64,000 bases of DNA from Cryptomeria japonica (GCF_030272615.1 NC_081405.1:313361235-313425234); one strand, 5' to 3'; positions 1 to 11,195 are shown, counted from the first letter of the stretch. Numbers and translations are program-made. Notes: generated from the letters alone by a model not told the origin.

Positions 1-662
1 TGCAAAGCTAATTGTGTGACCACTATATTTGTATTAGCTGCCAATGGCATGGGTTACTTGCAATACTAGGTTTTTTGTAGCATTGAGCATTTCTTCTACC
101 TGGGTTAGTCTTTTCAATACAACAAGTTTCTCTCCTGGGTCCATGTTGTTTACCAATGAAAATCGATAGATTCCTTTCTCGTTGAAGCATCTTTTGTAAG
201 TCGGAGTAGCATTTGGCAAATGAAGAAGCATGCCCAAGTAACAATCCTTGCAAACAATGCATGTTCGTAGGTTGTATAGGGCATCAATTCTTTGTCTAAA
301 TTATTATAAAGCTCTCATGAAGTTAGAATTGTTGTGAATGCAACAACTTATCTTGTTTGTTGTTGTACTGAGGCATGTTAATCTTGGAACATTTGGCCTT
401 CTCTATTTGTGGCATGCTTTTGTGCATTCATTGCCTCTTTTTGTCGAGCATGATAATTTTGACTTGCTTTGCGATTCTGGAGTCTTAGTGCTTCTCTTTG
501 TTGGGGAGCAGTTTGGCACTGTTCTAATTTCTTAGCACACCTTCTAGCACCTATTTCCTCTTTATGTTGAGCATAGTACTCTTGACTTCTTTTTCAGCTT
601 TGCAATTTTTGAAGTTCTATTAGTCGAGGATCAAATTGATTCTTCTGGTTGGTACAATCCAT
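1..662 (-). pseudogene. Helitron Rep/helicase N-terminus (DUF6570-like), truncated by window edge
   Basis: This is the start of a rolling-circle (Helitron) replicase read on the minus strand. It begins at the ATG at 662-660 and runs off the left edge. The first ~110 codons are Gln/Lys/Arg-rich (YYAQHKEEIGARR, then QQREALRLQNRKA), the usual charged N-terminal tract of these proteins. At about 290-30 comes a Cys pair (CIVCKDC), a second Cys (KRCFNEKG) and the block NNMDPGEK...LTQVEEML, which I recognise as the DUF6570-type segment preceding the Rep domain of Helitron helicases. In-frame stops (for example after LQKLQS) and at least one frameshift show it is dead. The HUH Rep and helicase domains would lie outside the window. 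Family assignment rests on motif memory. The adjacent RPA pseudogene on the same strand supports it, because plant Helitrons often carry RPA genes. Confidence 0.68.
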
Positions 663-1165
663 GTTGTATTCTGAAAATGTCAGGCCATATTAATGATTAG
701 GAAAAGATTAAAGAAATCCAAAAAATGTACATGAAACCAATTCAATTAAAGTTATAAATATATTCTTGACAGAAATTTACTTTGCATATCTATACATTAA
801 AATAAACATGATCATATTGTTACAATCATTCTTATTAAATGTATTTGACATAAATCCGATATTAAAAAAATATGCAAATAAACTCACAAATATTAGTACC
901 TAGCATCTTCCATACAACTTTCTATAAACGATTGTTTACATATGGTATGTCATTTGAAGAAGCATAATGAACATATTGTAAGGGGGAACACACAGTAGTT
1001 GGACAACTATGTATTTCATTTCTATTGAAATATATATATATGCAACACGTGTCTTTAGATTTAAACATAGGTATTTGCATATGCATATTTTCAACCAAAC
1101 GTTTACATATGCCTCCTCACAAGAAAACATATATTCTATTGTGGTCCCTAAGATGTTGCATACAT
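663..1165. other. Spacer between Helitron Rep and RPA pseudogenes
   Basis: AT-rich sequence. The short ORFs here on either strand have no recognisable motif. I see no gene in it. It is bounded on both sides by minus-strand Helitron-type genes, so it is probably internal Helitron sequence. Confidence 0.5.
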
Positions 1166-3110
1166 TCTACGGTTGGACATTATTGTCACTGCACATTTCT
1201 TCAATTTTTTCAAGCAACAAATTGCTCTCTGCAATGAAATCCATCTCTTCAACTTTAGTGATAGTTGTCTTCAACCGTTCTTCATTATTGTATGTATCAT
1301 TTCTGCAGGTTAACGTGAAGATGTGTTCCTTGTTCAGCACATCTCTTATGATCTCCTCGGTACTCTTTGCAGTGTCCTGCTCAAATTGAAGGTTGTATAG
1401 TTTTTTCTGCAAACATGCCCATGAGTTGTGTTGCCACCTCATCAAATGTGATTTCCCATACAATGTTTGTGTGGTTCTGCAACTTTATTTGAAGTATATA
1501 CCTGTAGTTGCAATTGGCGGGTGCTAAATCACACTTTGAACGATACCACTATCCATCATCATTCTGGATTAGTCTCTTCTTGCATTCTTTTCCACCTAGC
1601 TGTAGAGGGCAAGCTAAATAGAAAAATGACTCAGATTTAATGAATTGTGTTATTGCTTTTAGTACGCACCGGAAGGGTTGAACTACACGTGCAACCTGTT
1701 CTCGGAACGCACTAATTGTTAGCCTTGTAAGAGGCAAAGTCATGGCAGAAGACTTTGCCACCAGTAACTGGAGGTTATCTGCATTTTGATTGAACCAACT
1801 CTTAAGTTATTTTGATTCCTCTATATCAGGATTTAAAGATAGACCTGTAGTTACCACAGTGTTTATCACCTTGCCATTGAATTCAGAGACACGACCTTTC
1901 TTTACAGTGATAATATAGGTTTCCTGCAGAAGGTAGTTTTGTTGTAACTACAAACCTTCTTTTGCTACTGCTGATCCCCATAGAGTAACATCTATTATTA
2001 ACCCAGTAGCGTCAACCAACCTTATGGTGGATCTCTGTCCCATCACGTCTCCTTATCATAGAGCTTGGGTCCACACATATAACAACTCCAATAACATCAA
2101 CAATTGAATTGTTACTCTTGCTTCCAATTTCACTAATAGGTGTAAAAGAGAATCGATGCTTTGGAATGGAGAGGTCATCTTCGCAAAGAGAAACCTTAGA
2201 TTCAATCACCAAAGAGATCCAGAGGCCACTATTGAGCTTGTTAAAAAATTTATTGGTCATCTTTTCCATACCACCATATGTTTTTTATGTAGGTCAAACA
2301 TGTATATTTTCATAATGGAGGTGAACAACTTCATTAAAACAAGTGACACGTGTCTCTATTTCTTGACTGTCTATAATGTCAAAGCTAAATATTCGCCTGC
2401 TTCCTCTATTGGTGTTGTATTTATGGATTTCCCTTTACATAGTTACACAACCTTTAACAGTCCATCTTGTTTGGAATGGATTCAATTTTTTGATAGGGGT
2501 GATTGTGAGTGGTGTCTCTTTTCTACTCTGGAAAGGATTTACACCAAAGAGTATTTTTGATGGAGTTGCCCTTCTACCTGATGCAATCTGATTTGAATCT
2601 CCATGCAGAGAAGATGACTCTAGCATAGCCTATTCCATTCGATCCTCTTGTTCTGGGCATAGGAAGACTAGATCGCCTATTATTTCATGGCTTGTACATA
2701 TTATCTCTAGGTTTGCAATTATAATCCATCTACTTACAGCCAGTAATAGAAAATACTAGTATAAATTTGTAAGAGCTTAAGAGCTAGTGATATTTGTTAT
2801 TTTTAATGATGACTTGATGCACTCACCGTGGGCTACTTGACATGGGACACTTATATTCTCTCAAATGTATTATCGATCCAACTATAATTTTTTTTAGAAT
2901 CTATACACTGATTGTTTTTTTTTGGCAACGATGCTCAGTGTTTATGAATTCCATTCTATATTGATTATTATGCTCAGGTCCATGGCCAAAGTTTGCAACA
3001 CCCAATACTTGAACATCTGGTTCCAATATTAAACTTCCATCATGCATGAGTTTTATTTCATTTGTGGTCAATAAATTAGCTATGGTTAAAGGATCTTCAG
3101 TAGGCCTACA
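1166..3110 (-). pseudogene. Replication protein A 70-kDa subunit-like (RPA1) pseudogene
   Basis: RPA70 is the large subunit of the single-strand DNA-binding complex. Reading leftwards the domains appear in the normal order. An RPA70N-like part lies at ~3110-2930 (LEPDVQVLGVANFG, NNQYRMEF) and resumes at ~2730 (WIIIANLEIICTS, HEIIGD), probably across an intron. DBD-A starts at ~2500 (LNPFQTRWTVKG). DBD-B is at ~2230-1800 (HRFSFTPISEIGSK, VDVIGVVICVDPSSMIRRR, DATG, VTLWG, KGRVSEFNGK). DBD-C is at ~1700-1170, with the Cys4 zinc ribbon (ACPLQLGGKEC and SKCDLAPANC) and a C-terminal block (CRNDTYNNEERLKTTI). TAA and TAG stops and several frameshifts break it. Its position beside a Helitron Rep N-terminus on the same strand suggests it belongs to the Helitron. 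A captured or degenerated host RPA1 copy is the alternative. Confidence 0.8.
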
Positions 3111-3529
3111 AAAAGTATATGCTACTATACTTATTTTTTCAATGAAAGAAAATTAGATTCTATGATATTGCTGAAGTGCTAGTACATATAATTATTTGAA
3201 TGGAAGATGAGTTTCAATGCTGACCAATATATTCCTTTTACCACCCAAAAATCATATCACTAAGCATGTTGAAATAGATATTACGTAAATATTCTATTAA
3301 CTATTTTTATGAACTATAATGCATTACAGGATTGATCGGACAATGACATCACAACAACTACATTGTTAACAATAGCTAACTCTTGTTGTATGAATTTACT
3401 AATTTGAAAATCATATCTCTCATTGCAATGTACAAATCAAGGACATTCAAGACTATCACACCGAGCAATATTTCATCTAAATTCAATATGGTAAAAAGGG
3501 AAACAATATAGTGGAAGTACAATATATTT

Positions 3530-3895
3530 TAATCATGTGTTCTCTTTTTTGCTATATTTTTTAACTAAGTGTAGAACATTAAAGCTAACAATATTCTACA
3601 TAGGCAAATAGTATAAGAGTGAATTTATACATTGACACTCAAACATATATTTCAATGTTGTTGTTGTTTTTTGCTATATTGCATCAACTGTTACTATTTA
3701 TAAGCTTTATCTATTTCTTTAAAAAATAATGCAGCTTAACATTATATTCACAATAAGGATACACAATATCACACCAAGTAATATTTAGTAAAATTAGTAT
3801 TATAACAAGTAATTTATACAATAGCACTACGATCAGTATGTTGTAGATGTCATATAATTATTCCAAAACCATGTTTCTTAAAATAAAATGTATTC
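3530..3895. repeat. Degenerate direct repeat, copy 1
   Basis: Matches 4204-4560 over about 360 bp by eye. Shared phrases include GACACTCAAACATATATTT, CACAATAAGGATACACAA and ATTCCAAAACCATGTTT in the same order and spacing. The offset between the copies is about 670 bp. A shorter related block lies at 4080-4200, so this looks like an old tandem duplication with an internal insertion or loss. Confidence 0.7.
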
Positions 3896-4203
3896 TTTGA
3901 TATCTAAATTAAATATGGCAAAAGAGAAACAATATAGTTGAAGTACAATAAATAGTTGTTGTTTTGTGTCACTTACGCCAACCAAGGAAATCATATAGGT
4001 TGGCATATTGTTCATTATTTCACTTCTCTTGTTTTGAATGAGAAGAAATAGCTACTATTTCCCATTTCATATTCTAATCATTGTTTTTCTTTTCTTTTCT
4101 GCTATATTATTTAATAAAGTGTTGTATATTAAACCTAACAATATCCTATACAATCAAATGATATAGGAGAGAATTTGCACATTTACACTCTAATATATAT
4201 TTT

Positions 4204-4560
4204 AATTATGTTTTCTCTGGCTATATTCTTTAACTAAGTGTATAACATTAAAGCTACCAATATCCTAAAGAATCAAATGGAATAAGAGTGAATTAATACA
4301 TTGACACTCAAACATATATTTGAATGATGCTTTTTTTTTCCTATATTGCATCAACTATTACTACTTATAAGTTTTATCTATTTGTTTAAAAAATGGTGTA
4401 GTTAAACATTATATTCACAATAAGGATACACAAAAGTAACACCAAGTAATATATAGTAAAATCAATCTTATAATGAGTAATTTGTACAATGGCACTACGA
4501 TCAATATGTTGTAGATATCATATAGATATTCCAAAACCATGTTTGTTACAAAAAATGTAT
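4204..4560. repeat. Degenerate direct repeat, copy 2
   Basis: Partner of 3530-3895 with the same ordered phrases; see that entry for the shared words. No coding capacity is visible in either copy. Confidence 0.7.
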
Positions 4561-4726
4561 TGTTTTATATCATATTCATATAAATATGCATACTTTACTT
4601 GATTGCGAACACAAAAGGGAGCAACATTCATCATTATGCTCCTTACATTTGGCACAACAAAAAGCATCTATTGTCCATCGCCCAAGTAATTTTATTTAAT
4701 ATCACAAAATAGAAAGTTCCACTAAT

Positions 4727-4976
4727 CTAGGTGAAGTTCATGAACCATAACTCACTCAAGATGGTCTGGTATTTATATTTTAAAGCTGGGCCAATTTTCA
4801 CTTTGTAATAGTCAGCATATTTGAATTATTGTAAGAATTTGTAGTATGCCTCTAGCACCTTACATGTTGCATGATGCTTCTTTACAATCTCACCAACCAT
4901 TCCAACTTCATATTCTTGCACATCATGTGCATCTTGGATTAGTTGGCTAGCCTCCTTAATAGCCTCATGACAATTT
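4727..4976 (-). pseudogene. Coding-like fragment, downstream half (split by LINE copy A)
   Basis: On the minus strand a frame reads ILTNCHEAIKEASQLIQDAH, VQEYEVGMVGEIVKKHHATC, KVLEAYYKFLQ, then one TAA, then FKYADYYKVKIGPALKYKYQ and a TAG at 4729-4727. Composition and regular amphipathic spacing look like real protein. I do not recognise the family. The reading frame continues directly into 7316-7260 once LINE copy A and one copy of its target-site duplication are mentally removed. That supports both the fragment and the insertion. It may be an exon carried by the neighbouring Helitron or an unrelated old gene fragment. Confidence 0.45.
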
Positions 4977-5170
4977 GTTAGGATGTTTTTGATAAAGATA
5001 AACAAGTTTTAAAAGGACTTGAAACCCAAAGTATTACAAACCAAGGCCAGCAACCAACAAGACCAAAAAACTAAGTAGAACAGGGGACAAACCCCACACA
5101 GACCGAAAGCCAAAAAATAAAAAATAGCTGAACCAAAAAATAGGCCAAAGCACTCAACTAAGAGAGTGCA

Positions 5171-6753
5171 TCAATTCAGTATTTTTCTAAATAATACTCC
5201 TATTAATTTTCTCCAAATCCTCCATGATGAACCTGGAGGTTCCCTGGTCCTAGCTCCGACTCTTGGGACTAGTACAAGGACTCGAGTTAGTCTTCCCACT
5301 AGCAGCACTCTGTCCACCCTCCAAAGAAATCTTTTATGCTTTTGCCCCAAGGGAGGGTCGCTGGCGATGGTCCTGGTTCTATAATCAATCATCATGGAAT
5401 TAATTTTTTTCAAACCATCATCACTATTGTTCATTGTTTGCCTACTTATTTCCACTAGATTGTTCAATTTTTCCTTGATCTCACTCACATCCTCTTCTAG
5501 CTTCTCAATTCTGTGCCCTTGGTCAACCTTCATAGTTTCCACATCCTCAGAAATTTTCTAGATCATACTCATTATCTTCTCAATTTTATTGGGTCCAAGG
5601 GATCCCATGAAAGTGTCAACAATTCCTTTAATCCCATCTTTTAGGGATCCAATTTCCTTCTCCACCCACTTCCAGCAGTTCTCTTGACTTCTAGTAGCCT
5701 CCAATAGAGGATTTCTCATCATGCTCTCCTCATTTATCTCGCCTTTATTTTCCTTAATCGCAAACCCTTTTTTCTCATCATCCAACTTGATAGGAATATC
5801 CAACTAATCTCGTGGTTTAGGACTTTGGACCCACTAGATTGGGTTAGTTTCATTTTCTTTTTGGTGGGTGGCTTCAGGTCTTACATTTTCCTGCTGCTAG
5901 ACTTGAACTTACTAGTCGCCCACCTTGGAGGATTGATTTTCATGCTACTGCTAGTTCTCAGGGTCACCATAAGCTCCCCTTCTTTTTTTGGTCTATACTC
6001 AAGACCTCCTCCATATCCTTGCTATCACACCAATCCATGTTAGTACCACTGTCATCCTCATCCATCTTTGTATCAAAAACTAGTTGCACATCAAGGTTAG
6101 AAGAGGAAATGTGGGTTTTATCCTTGGAGGAGGGTTTTACTTCATGAGCTTGGGCATATTCCATAATAAACAAGTTAAGCCCTTCATGAATCACAGGGTT
6201 ACCTGATTTTCAAAATGTTAAACTAAATTATTCTCCAAGGATGAAACCCAATAAAAGGGAATGGAAATAAACCTACCATGCCTAAAATGGTTTAAGATAG
6301 TAAAATGATGTGAGAAAATACTAGCATATCTACCATCTAGGGTGATGTACCTCATGATGAATTCTACCATACCGGCCCAGAGGGAAATCAGCTCTTTCCT
6401 GTTATAGCCACCATCTACCATTTTCGTAACCCTCAGTCTTTCATTTTGCTTATCATAAAAGGCAGCAATAGCCTCCTCACCTGACTTATGTCTCTATAGA
6501 ATTTTCTGTGTTTCATATCCAAACCAGTAACAATGGCAACTAGGTTTTCGTTGACTTGAAACTCTGCACCAAAGGCAATCAAGAAACCCTTCTTCCAACC
6601 TTTAACAAATATTTTTGTAACAATGGTAGAATAACCATGCAATCTCTCCAAAAAGGGCACCATCTCATCATCAGAAATTTCCTCCCAAGCCTCCTTATTC
6701 TTCTGCCACTTATCATAGGTTTTGGGTTCAAACCTATTCTTTTCACCTCCCAT
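5171..6753 (-). pseudogene. LINE 3'-terminal ORF (copy A), unknown function with coiled coil
   Basis: Starts at ATG 6753-6751 with MGGEKNRFEPKTYDKWQ, about 240 bp downstream of the RNase H domain. Conserved blocks shared with copy C are VDGG..R.L...W.GMVEFIM, RYITLDGRYASIFSHHF, LNHFRHGR and PFYWVSSLENN. An acidic stretch follows (DEDDSGTNMDW), then a Lys-rich linker, a WKWVEKEIGSLKDGIKG block and a coiled coil (IEKLEEDVSEIKEKLNNLVE). Frameshifts and stops break it into pieces at 6753-6433, 6421-6218, 6194-5964, 5803-5558 and 5542-5171. I do not recognise the family. An RNA-binding ORF1-like or structural role would fit a coiled-coil LINE protein, but that is inference. Confidence 0.55.
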
Positions 6754-6989
6754 TCTGAAGCTCGAGCAAATCAGAGACTCCAGAAAAACCAGGAGGAAAG
6801 CAAACCAGAAACAAGGCAAACTAAAAGTTCTAAAACTTCTGAAAGTGGTAATAATTCGAAATACCACCCCAATGGCTCCCATCCCATCATAAATTACATT
6901 GGAAAGGCCGAAGATCTTGGCATCATTTCTTTCCAGGTCGCACAGGGTTTTCAGGAAAGTTTCCTCTCGTCTCCACCATTTAACCACCA

Positions 6990-7248
6990 TGTTACCCACC
7001 ACCAAGTTGGCCAAATGATCTGTCGATCTGTTTCTTTCCCAAAAAACATGTGAGATCTTGAAATCCTCCAGGCCGACTATCATTTCAAGGCAATCCTTGA
7101 TTAAGTTTGAAATAGTCCAGCTAGGCACCATACATCCCTAAATGCATTTGACGATGTTAAGCGAGTCACTCTCCAACCAGACCTGTTTGAACCCCTCCTT
7201 GCTCACCATGTGTAGTCTTATGTAGGTGGCGCTAGCCTCCGCAAAATG
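6990..7248 (-). pseudogene. LINE ORF2 C-terminal RNase H fragment (copy A)
   Basis: The truncated 5' end of LINE copy A encodes the second half of a plant-type (RVT_3-like) RNase H domain. It reads EASATYIRLHMVSKEGFKQV, then WLESDSLNIVKCI with the catalytic-type ESDS aspartate, one TAG, then SWTISNLIKDCLEMI and FKISHVFWERNRSTDHLANL, where the final aspartate of the domain sits. RNase H removes RNA from RNA:DNA hybrids during reverse transcription. The first catalytic Asp-containing strand is missing because of the 5' truncation. Copy C keeps that missing part (63386 leftwards). Confidence 0.7.
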
Positions 7249-7259
7249 GTTAGGATGTT

Positions 7260-7316
7260 ATTCAAGAAGATCTCAACATTTCTTTCATAAATGCCCAACC
7301 AATCACAGTTGTTGAA
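7260..7316 (-). pseudogene. Coding-like fragment, upstream half (split by LINE copy A)
   Basis: The minus frame reads FNNCDWLGIYERNVEIFLNN and runs, in phase, into the fragment at 4976-4727 across the removed LINE copy A and one target-site copy. A TAA lies just upstream, so this may be where an exon starts. Unknown function. Confidence 0.4.
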
Positions 7317-8856
7317 TTAGTTGTTGATTCAACTACATCATCTGTTGTTGGCTAAGTTCAACTATTTTGTGAGGGACTACTTGGAATGGTAATAACCTCT
7401 TCAAGGATTCTTGGATTTGCCATGACCTGGAAGTATAGTCCAACAAAAAACAATCTAAATAGTCCGCTAGTACTAATAACACTATCATTATTAACAAATG
7501 TGTACCTAATAAATAAGAGACACAAAATTTAATGTTACATATAAAGTTCAAAGAATTGACTCTTAAGTAAATTAAAACCCTTACTTTACCTTAATTATAT
7601 TTATTACATTTGATAACCATTCTTAATAAATAAGAGAACCACAAAAGTTGGTGTAATATAAAATGTTCAAATAATTGAACCCTAAGCCATACCAAACTCT
7701 TAACTAAACTTAATTGTCTTTGTTGCATTATAATGAAATTTTCAATTTTTAAATGATATTTAGAAATGGTTAATTAATGTATGTCGTTTAACTCATTTTA
7801 ACATTTGTTTAAGTTCTGAATGGTCACATCGTTTAACTCATTTTAACATTTGTTTAACTATGTAAAAATTAATAAAATTAGTAATATTTTCTGAATGTTC
7901 ACATCTTTTATCTCTCAAGTTTGTAGCAAAGAAATAAATGTAAATACTAACATCTCTAAATTGATATTTCTAAATTAAGCAAGTAACCTTTATATAAATC
8001 TCATTTTTACAATTATTTATACTTTATGTTACATGAATGATTATATTTTTTAACATATTTATTATGTCATTTAATAAATATCATTGAGTGTCATAATACT
8101 TATCTTTAACAACATAGTCAACAATAAAATTTATATGTAATATAATTTTTTTTGTATAATACAATTTTTCTTTTGTCTTTCATTATTATAACAATTAACT
8201 TGTAAATCAAGTTATAAGAGATCCTTATCTAAACAAAATTGTTAACAAATAATTATTTTATTTTATTAAAATTTAATGTAGCTAGTTTAATATTCATTTC
8301 ATATCTGTACAGATCTTGCTTTTAAAATGAAAATATTCCTTTCTTTCCTTCAAATTTACTGACCAATGTCCATGTTTTATAATTCCCAACATCCCAGCTT
8401 CGTAGTGGACAAGCAAACACCAGATCTCATATTATTACGATGGATCAGCTGGCACAATAATAAGACTCAACTTTTCAATATAAAATGTCTGGCATCTCTG
8501 CCCCATTGAATTATAAAGTCTCTTTATGCTCAACTATAAAACTAAATAAACAGTGATTTGATTATCAAAGTAAACGCCTGGCATTTACATTTTAAAAAGG
8601 TACACGGATATGGAGATAATAATATAACAGCACCAGTAATGCATGAATCACTTTACATCTAAGCTTGAAAGCCCAAGTATCAACATTGCACCTAAAGCAG
8701 CGATTAAGAAATAAACAAGGCATCGATTTGTTTTGAAAAGATATCACTAAGAAATTTGGGAAAAACAAACCATACCTGTGCAGCTTCAAATCTCACCACT
8801 AACAGTCTTTTTTTCCTCTCCATCAATTTAGATTGCCAGTTTAAATAAGTTTCAAT
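7317..8856. other. AT-rich non-coding stretch
   Basis: No coding signal on either strand. It includes a degenerate tandem duplication at about 7508-7720 (a unit beginning AATAAATAAGAGA, period ~120 bp) and the exact 29-bp repeat listed separately. Confidence 0.5.
7784..7857. repeat. Exact 29-bp direct repeat
   Basis: A 29-base string beginning TCGTTTAACTCATTTTAAC occurs at 7784-7812 and again, identically, at 7829-7857, 45 bp apart. The sequence following each copy (CTGAATG(G/T)TCAC) also recurs imperfectly, so this is a local tandem duplication. Confidence 0.8.
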
Positions 8857-9167
8857 ATGGTAGATGGAAGAGTCAATAAGTTAAGGACTGGATCTTATTA
8901 TTTGAGATGTGAAATTAGTAGATGGAAGGTGCTTAAAGAAGAGTGGGAGGAAAGAGCATGCCTGTTTTGCAGCAAGAGGACAGTAGAAACAGAATGGCAT
9001 TTCATTTGGAGCATACGAAGACATTCGCAGCCAGTTTGGAAATGAATTAAAAGTAGACAGTCTGAACGAGCTTTTTGAAAAATCAAGATTTCACAAAACA
9101 ACAAACCTCTTAATCAAGATTCACAAAAGAAGATCCAGCATGAAAAAGAATCTGAAACTGAAATAAA
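8857..9167 (+). pseudogene. Reverse-transcriptase-type C-terminal zinc-finger remnant
   Basis: The plus frame reads NKLRTGSYYLRCEISRWKV, KEEWEERACLFCSKRTVETE and WHFI, then shifts by one frame into AYEDIRSQFGNELKVDSLN and ends at TAA 9165-9167. The pattern Leu-Arg-x-Gly...Arg-Trp...Arg-x-Cys-xx-Cys...Glu-xx-His-Phe...Tyr-x-x-Ile-Arg is the Cys/His motif found near the C-terminus of many non-LTR reverse transcriptases. The rest of the protein is absent, so this is a short relic. No flanking duplication was found. Confidence 0.5.
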
Positions 9168-9996
9168 TTGAACCTCTAGATCCTCTAGATCCTTAAACCA
9201 TTGAGTCTCCAGAAACCATTCATTCATTCATTACGTTTTAAAGGCGGTGCATGTCACATTAATGGATGTTCATTAAATTCGACTTACAAAACAGATAGGT
9301 CTTCTACGCACAGGAGACTTTTCTTGCCAGATAAGATTGTGGGCCACCCACACGAGAATAATTACACGGTGTCCATCTGCATGGAGAATACGGACATGAC
9401 TTTTCTTAGATCTCCTACAAACTAAATCATGGCTGCATGGTACCCAGCTCGAGTATAATATATCTTCTGTAACAATGTAACCTATGAGCACCCATACGTA
9501 CAAGATTTATTCTGCCACAAGAACAGATGCAGTCATCTATCCTATTTATTATGCTTGTCATTCAAATTTTGATACAACAAAATGTTTAATTATTTTCGCT
9601 AGAACAAAATGTTTAATTATTTTTTACCGCTTCACTTACTGGTATACCAGCCTTGAGCCTATTTACAAATAAAACTATCGATTACAATTAAATGAATAGT
9701 TTTAAATGCAGAGGAAAATTTTGAGATTTTGAAATTAATTGTCAATATAGAAAAGGAAGAGAAAAAGGGTAATTTCCCTTCAACGGTGTGCATTGCAGGA
9801 AAATAGATCAGAATGATCTGATTGGTGCGTCCATGCTTTTACCGCTTTTTACATCACTGTTTTTTATCCGCCGTTTTACTATTTCACTGTGAACTTCGCT
9901 GGCAAAGTTATTGTCTGCTTCTGTTGTGTCAAAGCAAAAGTCTTTTTTTTTTATTATTGTCGGTCAAATCAAAAGACTTATTTTAGTGTGCATGTG
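9168..9996. other. No recognisable feature
   Basis: Mixed-composition DNA with a short CATT microsatellite near 9220. A nearly repeated AAAATGTTTAATTATTTT word occurs at ~9579 and ~9606. No gene seen. Confidence 0.5.
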
Positions 9997-10443
9997 TTAG
10001 GGGAAGAGCATCAATAGTTGAGCATCCTAACTTCACGCTTCTCAAAATCTTACATGGAAATTTCAAATCACTTCCAATTTTTTACAGTAGCTTACTTGGC
10101 AAGTCCCCTGCTTATAACTAAACTTTCAGCACCACATCATCAAGTATGGTGCCACATCAGCATGCTTTTTGTCAAGGTGTCCAAAACAGCCAAAAAAAAA
10201 AAAGTGAGACCAATAAGCGTGCAAAAGAGGCCCTAATAGTTGTGCAGCTGATGGGGCATCCCCTGATTGGTTACTTTTTACAATATTAGTACATTTCCTA
10301 ACAACTATTGGTACATTTCCTAACAAAAATTGATATTTTATGTTTCAAACAATAGGTTTTATTTGTTCAATTTTTGGAACACAAGGTATCAACAACCCTC
10401 ACAACAATTGGTACATGCTCAACTACTGGTGCTCTTCCCCTAA
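9997..10443. mobile_element. MITE-like element with 29-bp terminal inverted repeats
   Basis: The first 29 bp (9997-10025, beginning TTAGGGGAAGAGCA and ending GTTGAGCAT) are the inverted complement of the last 29 bp (10415-10443) with two mismatches. The 447-bp interior has no coding capacity and contains an A-run near 10192. That fits a non-autonomous DNA transposon. Flanks do not give a clear target duplication: a 3-bp TTA/TAA at the ends reads differently on the two sides. The superfamily is therefore left open. Confidence 0.78.
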
Positions 10444-11160
10444 TCGATCTGAATTGGCGATAGAAATGTTGCAAACAACTCATTCAAAATAGGGAGAGTA
10501 CGAACATCATCAATTCGAAAGGGAAAATCTTAAGAAACAATATTTTGTAGCAAGGCGAAGGTAGTGACGTATGTCATACGAAGGAGTAAATGCAAGCAGT
10601 GGGAATGCAACCTGGAATTTCAAAAATCGTCTTTATTTCTTCCTGCAGGTTTTTGATTGCTTACAATACCAAATCATTTATCAGTTTCGACACCATCACC
10701 TCTGGAGAACAAGTCGGACAAAAGGTCATTGCGTGAACACTTGTGCAAAATCTAATCATCTTCATAATGTGTCTTCTGCGAAATATGTATCATGTCAAAT
10801 ACGTCGAATCATCCCGACAACACAGCAAAATTCTACAGAAATAAACATGATCAAAATAACTTTTGGTTTAAACAACGCCAAATAGCATTCATAAAATGTA
10901 CTAGGATTTCGTATGCCTCCAAATCGAGTGTACTTATGGGTTGGACTGACTGCAAAGCGACCATTCCAACAGAAATAGTCGGGATGGAAAAAAACGTACG
11001 AAGCAAACAACTCCACTTAATTGCATTTGTGCCTTCTGCAAAAACCGTAGCGTGTTAAATACTTCACACTTAAGTATTCCACCGCTTTGTAATCGAAAAC
11101 TTTGCCGAGATGGGCAAAAACGGCGTGAGGCATGACGATTCTGGCAAAACTTCAAAGAAG
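10444..11160. other. No recognisable feature
   Basis: Less AT-rich than the surroundings, with overlapping short ORFs on both strands. None has a recognisable motif or clear coding bias. Confidence 0.45.
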
Positions 11161-11163
11161 AAT

Positions 11164-11191
11164 AGCCTATCGACTAATTAGCCGATAGGCT
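11164..11191. repeat. Short inverted repeat (hairpin)
   Basis: AGCCTATCG at 11164-11172 pairs perfectly with CGATAGGCT at 11183-11191 across a 10-base loop. It sits just before the tandem duplication at 11196. Confidence 0.6.
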
Positions 11192-11195
11192 TTAT

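Larger units (their letters stand above)
1..3110 (-). mobile_element. Helitron remnant (Rep + RPA)
   Basis: A Rep/helicase N-terminus (662 to <1) and an RPA70-like gene (about 3110-1166) lie in tandem on the minus strand. That pairing is typical of plant Helitrons, which mobilise by rolling-circle replication. The 3' hairpin-CTRR end should lie left of the window. I could not identify the 5' TC terminus, so the right boundary is only the last recognisable RPA residue and may lie further right. Confidence 0.55.
3111..4726. other. AT-rich non-coding stretch
   Basis: About 1.6 kb of very AT-rich DNA with no coding signal. It holds two degenerate direct-repeat copies, listed separately, plus a third partial copy at about 4080-4200. 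The phrase AACAATATAGT recurs at ~3503 and ~3929. Confidence 0.55.
4988..7248 (-). mobile_element. LINE-type retrotransposon, copy A (5'-truncated)
   Basis: A 2.26-kb insertion whose 3' end lies at the left (TTTATC plus a short A run on the minus strand) and whose 5' end is truncated inside an RNase H domain. It is flanked by an 11-bp direct repeat GTTAGGATGTT (4977-4987 and 7249-7259), the expected target-site duplication of target-primed reverse transcription. It shares its 3' end and protein-coding content with copies B (12938-14049) and C (60913-63386). Gene order on the element is RNase H, then a separate ORF, then 3' UTR. It is degraded by stops and frameshifts. Confidence 0.72.

Noticed and set aside
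6556-7053. 165-codon plus-strand ORF
   Set aside because: Antisense shadow of LINE copy A RNase H and 3' ORF.
10571-11155. Overlapping short ORFs on both strands as a possible gene
   Set aside because: No motif, no splice structure I could support, and both strands equally open.
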